In this document: in pieces, positions 61,701-64,000 of the stretch
How positions within the stretch are numbered: position 1 is the stretch's first letter
How the letters are laid out: every line of letters begins with the position of its first letter
NCBI GenBank assembly: GCA_029564115.1
Contig: JAKQQP010000533.1
Span: 9,334-73,333, forward strand
Direction of reading: 5' to 3'
DNA length: 64,000 bases
From: Candidatus Rifleibacteriota bacterium
GTDB lineage: Bacteria; Riflebacteria; Ozemobacteria; Ozemobacterales; Ozemobacteraceae
Made by a program: the position numbers and the translations under genes
Notes under the pieces: model-generated
Told to the model about the DNA's origin: nothing
Databases searched by the model: none
Seen by the model: only the letters and a program-made list of their open reading frames with translations

Positions 61701-61830
61701 TTCAAACCATAATGAATCAGGTCGAGATAACAAGAGCGTAGACGCGGAAAATGAGGCCGGATCACGGGTCTTGCTTGCGCAAGCCCCGCGCCCGTCTCTC
61801 ATTTCCGGTCACGACAGTCGTTCGATTTAA
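61621..61830 (+). CDS. Mini-ORF running through attC1 (doubtful)
   Basis: 69 residues starting MIVSPLSKEKLIQIRIQKNE. The frame continues through attC1 and stops in cassette B, so the C-terminal half is attC text and cannot be a real domain. The N-terminal 35 residues match the mini-ORF at 60720. It might be a leader peptide or a broken antitoxin-like gene; I do not claim a function. Confidence 0.2.
   Translation: MIVSPLSKEKLIQIRIQKNEEARIKDGSNHNESGRDNKSVDAENEAGSRVLLAQAPRPSLISGHDSRSI
61725..61826 (+). other. attC1 site (about 102 bp)
   Basis: R'' is AGATAAC at 61725-61731 and R' is GTTCGAT at 61820-61826. The central part GGAAAATGAG pairs with CTCATTTCC with one unpaired A, and ACGGG pairs with CCCGT. 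The inside loop has CTTGC/GCAAG. The site is nearly identical to attC2 except for its R'' and R' ends. The cut is between G and TT of R'. Confidence 0.92.
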
Positions 61831-61943
61831 AGAAAAAAAAGAAAAAATCACAAAACCAAGCAATCTTAACTCTCAAAAGTTAACCTTGCAAGATAGTGTT
61901 CGATAGTGTTTTAATAAAGACCGTAACAAAAGGAGGGCTAACG

Positions 61944-62825
61944 ATGACAAAGCATATTCAACCACTTGCCGAAGTTTTTGGGCACTTGCCTACTGATCAT
62001 TCAAAGAATGCCAAAAGATGCCGTGCAAATCGTCTCTGCCCTTTCAACAATAAAGTTCCAAACTGTACAAAAGATAAAGCAAAGAACCCCCTTGGCGTTT
62101 GCAGCGTCTTATATGGTGACTCTCCCGCTATTACCTGCCCGATAAGATTCAGAGAAAATTGGCTAATAACGGACGATGCGGCATCTTTCTTTTTCAATGA
62201 AAGAGATGCATGGAGTTCACTAACAGAAGTTAGACTTAATGACGCAAATGGAAAATCAGCGGGCAATGTAGATGTTATATTGGTTTCATATGACAAAAAC
62301 GGGTTGATTCTGGATTTTGGAGGTCTTGAGGTTCAAGCGGTTTATATTTCGGGGAATGTTCGTGACCCATTCGAACACTACATGCAAGATCCTTTGAAAA
62401 ACTGCAATATGGACTGGAGGACTCAACCTAATTATCCACGCCCGGACTTCCTTTCTTCTTCAAGAAAAAGACTTGCTCCGCAACTGCTTTTTAAAGGCGG
62501 GATTTTTCATGCATGGCAAAAGAAAACCGCTGTAGCTCTGGATAAAAGCTTTTTTGAAACTCTCCCAAAGTTAACACCGGTAAAAAAGGAAGATGCTGGG
62601 ATTGCATGGCTTGTTTACGACTTAATTAAGGTTAACGAAAACGGTCAGGAAAGATATGAATTAACCAAAATAGACGAAGTATTCACAGAATTCGCACCAG
62701 CTATGCTTTCTATTACAACTTCAGAGCCTGGGAGAATTGATGATTTTTTGAAACTCCTTCAAGAAAAGTTGGATGAGCAACTTGAAACTCCTCCAACTAA
62801 TAAACTTATTGGCAGGCCATTTTAG
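61944..62825 (+). CDS. NotI-family type II restriction endonuclease
   Basis: 293 residues. The four-Cys metal-binding motif of NotI is visible: Cys32 in LCPFNNK, Cys41, Cys53 in GVCSVLYG and Cys65 in TCPIRFRE. The PD-(D/E)XK catalytic site reads NVDVILV (Asp110) and LILDFGGLEVQAVYISGN (Glu129, Gln131), matching the GVLEIQ motif of NotI. It therefore should cut DNA at a GC-rich site, but the target is not deducible. The ATG at 61944 has AGGAGGG six bases upstream; the frame to 61896 lacks such a site. The methylase starts two bases after its stop. Confidence 0.85.
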   Translation: MTKHIQPLAEVFGHLPTDHSKNAKRCRANRLCPFNNKVPNCTKDKAKNPLGVCSVLYGDSPAITCPIRFRENWLITDDAASFFFNERDAWSSLTEVRLNDANGKSAGNVDVILVSYDKNGLILDFGGLEVQAVYISGNVRDPFEHYMQDPLKNCNMDWRTQPNYPRPDFLSSSRKRLAPQLLFKGGIFHAWQKKTAVALDKSFFETLPKLTPVKKEDAGIAWLVYDLIKVNENGQERYELTKIDEVFTEFAPAMLSITTSEPGRIDDFLKLLQEKLDEQLETPPTNKLIGRPF

Positions 62826-62827
62826 TT

Positions 62828-63823
62828 ATGACTGCAAGGCAACCATTACTATTTCCTGAATTTGCAGAAACTAAGCATACATTAAAGCCCGTCAACGTAG
62901 CGTCAGTGCCGCAAAGAAGTCCATTTAGATATCCCGGTGGCAAAACTTGGTTTGTTCCGGTTTTCAGAGATTGGGTTTCGAACCATTTCCCGAGGCCAAC
63001 AGTCTTAATAGAGCCGTTCGCAGGCGGTGGAATCATCAGCCTGACAGCTTTATTTGAAAAGCTCGTGCCAAAAGTTGTAATGGTCGAAATAGATAATGAA
63101 ATATCGGCAGTCTGGAAAACTATAGTAAATGGGGACATTGATTGGCTTGCAAATAGAATTCTTTCATTTGACCTCACCTTGGAAACTGTAAAAGAAGAAC
63201 TGTCCCAGCCAGCCCAAAATGATAAAGAGTTGGCATTTAAAACCATTCTAAAAAATAGAACTTTTCACGGTGGAATTATTACAGATGGAGCAGGGTTTCT
63301 AAAAAAGGGAGAGAATGGAAAGGGAATTAGTTCTCGTTGGTACCCTACCACATTAGCAAGAAGATTAAATGAAATGAAGCCTGTTGTTCAAGGCTTAACC
63401 TTTCGGCAAGAGAATGGTTTAGATGTCATTAGCGAATTTGCGAGTAACCCCGAGGCTATTTTTTTTATTGACCCTCCCTACACCGCAGGCGGCAAAAATG
63501 CCGGAAGAAGACTTTACCGTCATTTTGCTATTGATCACGAGCAGCTTTTTTCAATTTGCAAGTCTATTAAAGGTGACTTTTTGATGACTTACGATGATTC
63601 AGAAGAAGTAAAGTCTCATGCAAGAAATCATGGGTTTCAAATGCGATTGGTACCGATGAAAAACACTCATAATACCACAATGAAAGAACTCGTAATTGGC
63701 AAAAATTTAAAATGGATGGACAACTTTCCCCAAGTGTGCGAGCCGAAGGCTGAATTTTATTCAACAGCCGACAGAAATTTGATTAAAAAGAAAATCGAAC
63801 AAGTGCGTAGACGCGGAAAATGA
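62828..63823 (+). CDS. D12-class N6-adenine DNA methyltransferase
   Basis: 331 residues. SAM-binding FxGxG in LIEPFAGGGIISL, N-terminal PFRYPGGKTWFVP and catalytic DPPY (215-218) in FFIDPPYTAGGKNAGRR identify a Dam/M.NotI-like partner of the D12 class. It protects host DNA from the adjacent endonuclease. It starts two bases after the restriction gene. Its stop codon is the TGA in the attC2 stem (GAAAATGAGG), so the last residues RRRGK are encoded by attC sequence. Confidence 0.93.
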   Translation: MTARQPLLFPEFAETKHTLKPVNVASVPQRSPFRYPGGKTWFVPVFRDWVSNHFPRPTVLIEPFAGGGIISLTALFEKLVPKVVMVEIDNEISAVWKTIVNGDIDWLANRILSFDLTLETVKEELSQPAQNDKELAFKTILKNRTFHGGIITDGAGFLKKGENGKGISSRWYPTTLARRLNEMKPVVQGLTFRQENGLDVISEFASNPEAIFFIDPPYTAGGKNAGRRLYRHFAIDHEQLFSICKSIKGDFLMTYDDSEEVKSHARNHGFQMRLVPMKNTHNTTMKELVIGKNLKWMDNFPQVCEPKAEFYSTADRNLIKKKIEQVRRRGK

Positions 63824-63894
63824 GGCCTGTCACGGGTCTTGCTTGCGCAACACCCGCGCCCGTCTCTCATTTCCGGTCACGACAGGCGTTATCT
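63794..63894 (+). other. attC2 site (about 101 bp)
   Basis: R'' is ATCGAAC at 63794-63800 and R' is GTTATCT at 63888-63894. The rest matches attC1, including GGAAAATGAG / CTCATTTCC and ACGGG / CCCGT stems. Near-identity of the two sites is typical of a chromosomal (sedentary) integron array. Confidence 0.92.
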
Positions 63895-64000
63895 CCATTA
63901 AATAATTGAAGAATTTAAGAATTAAAATGAATAACCTGTCGACCAGGTTATTCAATTCAAAGTATGATTGTTTCTGCATTTACAAAAGAAAAACTGATAC
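63889..64000 (+). mobile_element. Start of second copy of cassette A
   Basis: All 112 bases to the window end match 60646-60757 without a visible difference, including the inverted repeat and the mini-ORF start at 63963. The array therefore goes on beyond the window and contains at least two copies of cassette A or of its leader. Confidence 0.9.

Larger units (their letters stand above)
60646..61820 (+). mobile_element. Integron cassette A
   Basis: 1175 bases from the attI junction to attC1. It starts TTATCTCC; its attC1 starts AGATAAC, the exact reverse complement of GTTATCT. That complementarity shows that attC1 belongs to this cassette. It carries a minus-strand gene (60881-61408) and repeated mini-ORFs on the plus strand. 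Its first 112 bases recur identically at 63889. Confidence 0.9.
61821..63888 (+). mobile_element. Integron cassette B with restriction-modification system
   Basis: 2068 bases. It starts TTCGATTT and its attC2 starts ATCGAAC, the exact reverse complement of GTTCGAT. It carries a NotI-type endonuclease and a D12-class adenine methylase in one operon. The sequence is visibly richer in A/T than the chromosome to the left, which fits recent acquisition. Confidence 0.93.

Noticed and set aside
61621..61830. A 69-residue protein with function in cassette A
   Set aside because: Its second half is attC sequence and its end lies in the next cassette; only the first part may be a leader peptide, so no function is claimed.
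1..64000. rRNA operon, replication origin or prophage
   Set aside because: No rRNA-like conserved blocks, DnaA-box cluster or phage structural genes were seen; the only recombinase is the integron integrase.

Overview
The window looks like the chromosome of an uncultured, probably anaerobic or facultative Gram-negative bacterium. By eye its base composition is near 50% GC, and codon use is uniform up to about 59 kb. Many products carry signal peptides, and SH3b, FecR, CHASE2 and class III cyclase proteins are common. There is a sulfite-reductase operon and a GlgM/GlgE glucan pair. Secreted proteins carry a type II pseudopilin-like C-terminal module, and a widespread CGGAT-type interspersed repeat is present. 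From memory this combination fits Riflebacteria/Ozemobacteria-like or other deep-branching lineages, but that is a weak inference. No rRNA or tRNA gene was recognised.

Layout. 1-7.7 kb: a secreted/membrane repeat protein cut by the window edge, a soluble class III nucleotidyl cyclase, a polytopic membrane protein and an ABC-F ATPase. 7.8-10.2 kb: two arrays of one repeat family in opposite orientation, bracketing a small Cys-rich protein and an Ogt-AlkA fusion for alkylation repair. 10.2-24.3 kb: a degenerate J-domain-like protein and a secreted protein with two pseudopilin-like modules (both with poly-G tracts at their ribosome binding sites), then GlgM-GlgE, an M48 protease, a FecR protein with a CHASE2 adenylate cyclase, and an SH3b-C39 peptidase. 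24.3-33.5 kb: a candidate structured RNA, then a six-gene operon on the minus strand. It encodes an SrfB-like actin/Hsp70-fold ATPase, an SrfC-like GTPase, an SrfA-like Gly-rich membrane protein, a Sel1 protein and two small partners. 33.5-48.6 kb: flavin reductase, pentapeptide-repeat membrane protein with sirtuin, UvsE with a papain-like secreted protease, a giant CoA-dehydratase activase, an HD-GYP response regulator, a hybrid kinase with an NMT1-like sensor and a DUF2087 regulator. 48.6-53.7 kb: a rubrerythrin-asrABC-FNT channel-polyferredoxin operon for anaerobic sulfite reduction and sulfide export. 53.9-58.9 kb: SH3b-glucosaminidase, xanthine-type permease, RRM protein, GNAT and small proteins.

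59.1-64 kb is the most striking part: a chromosomal integron. A long IntI-type integrase on the minus strand faces away from an attI junction and a cassette array on the plus strand. Two nearly identical attC sites about 2.07 kb apart delimit cassette A (a small membrane protein with the same pseudopilin-like tail, plus repeated mini-ORFs) and cassette B (a complete NotI-family restriction enzyme with a D12-class adenine methyltransferase). After cassette B the array begins a second copy of cassette A. The first bases of each cassette are the exact reverse complement of the 5' end of its own attC, as expected for circularised cassettes.
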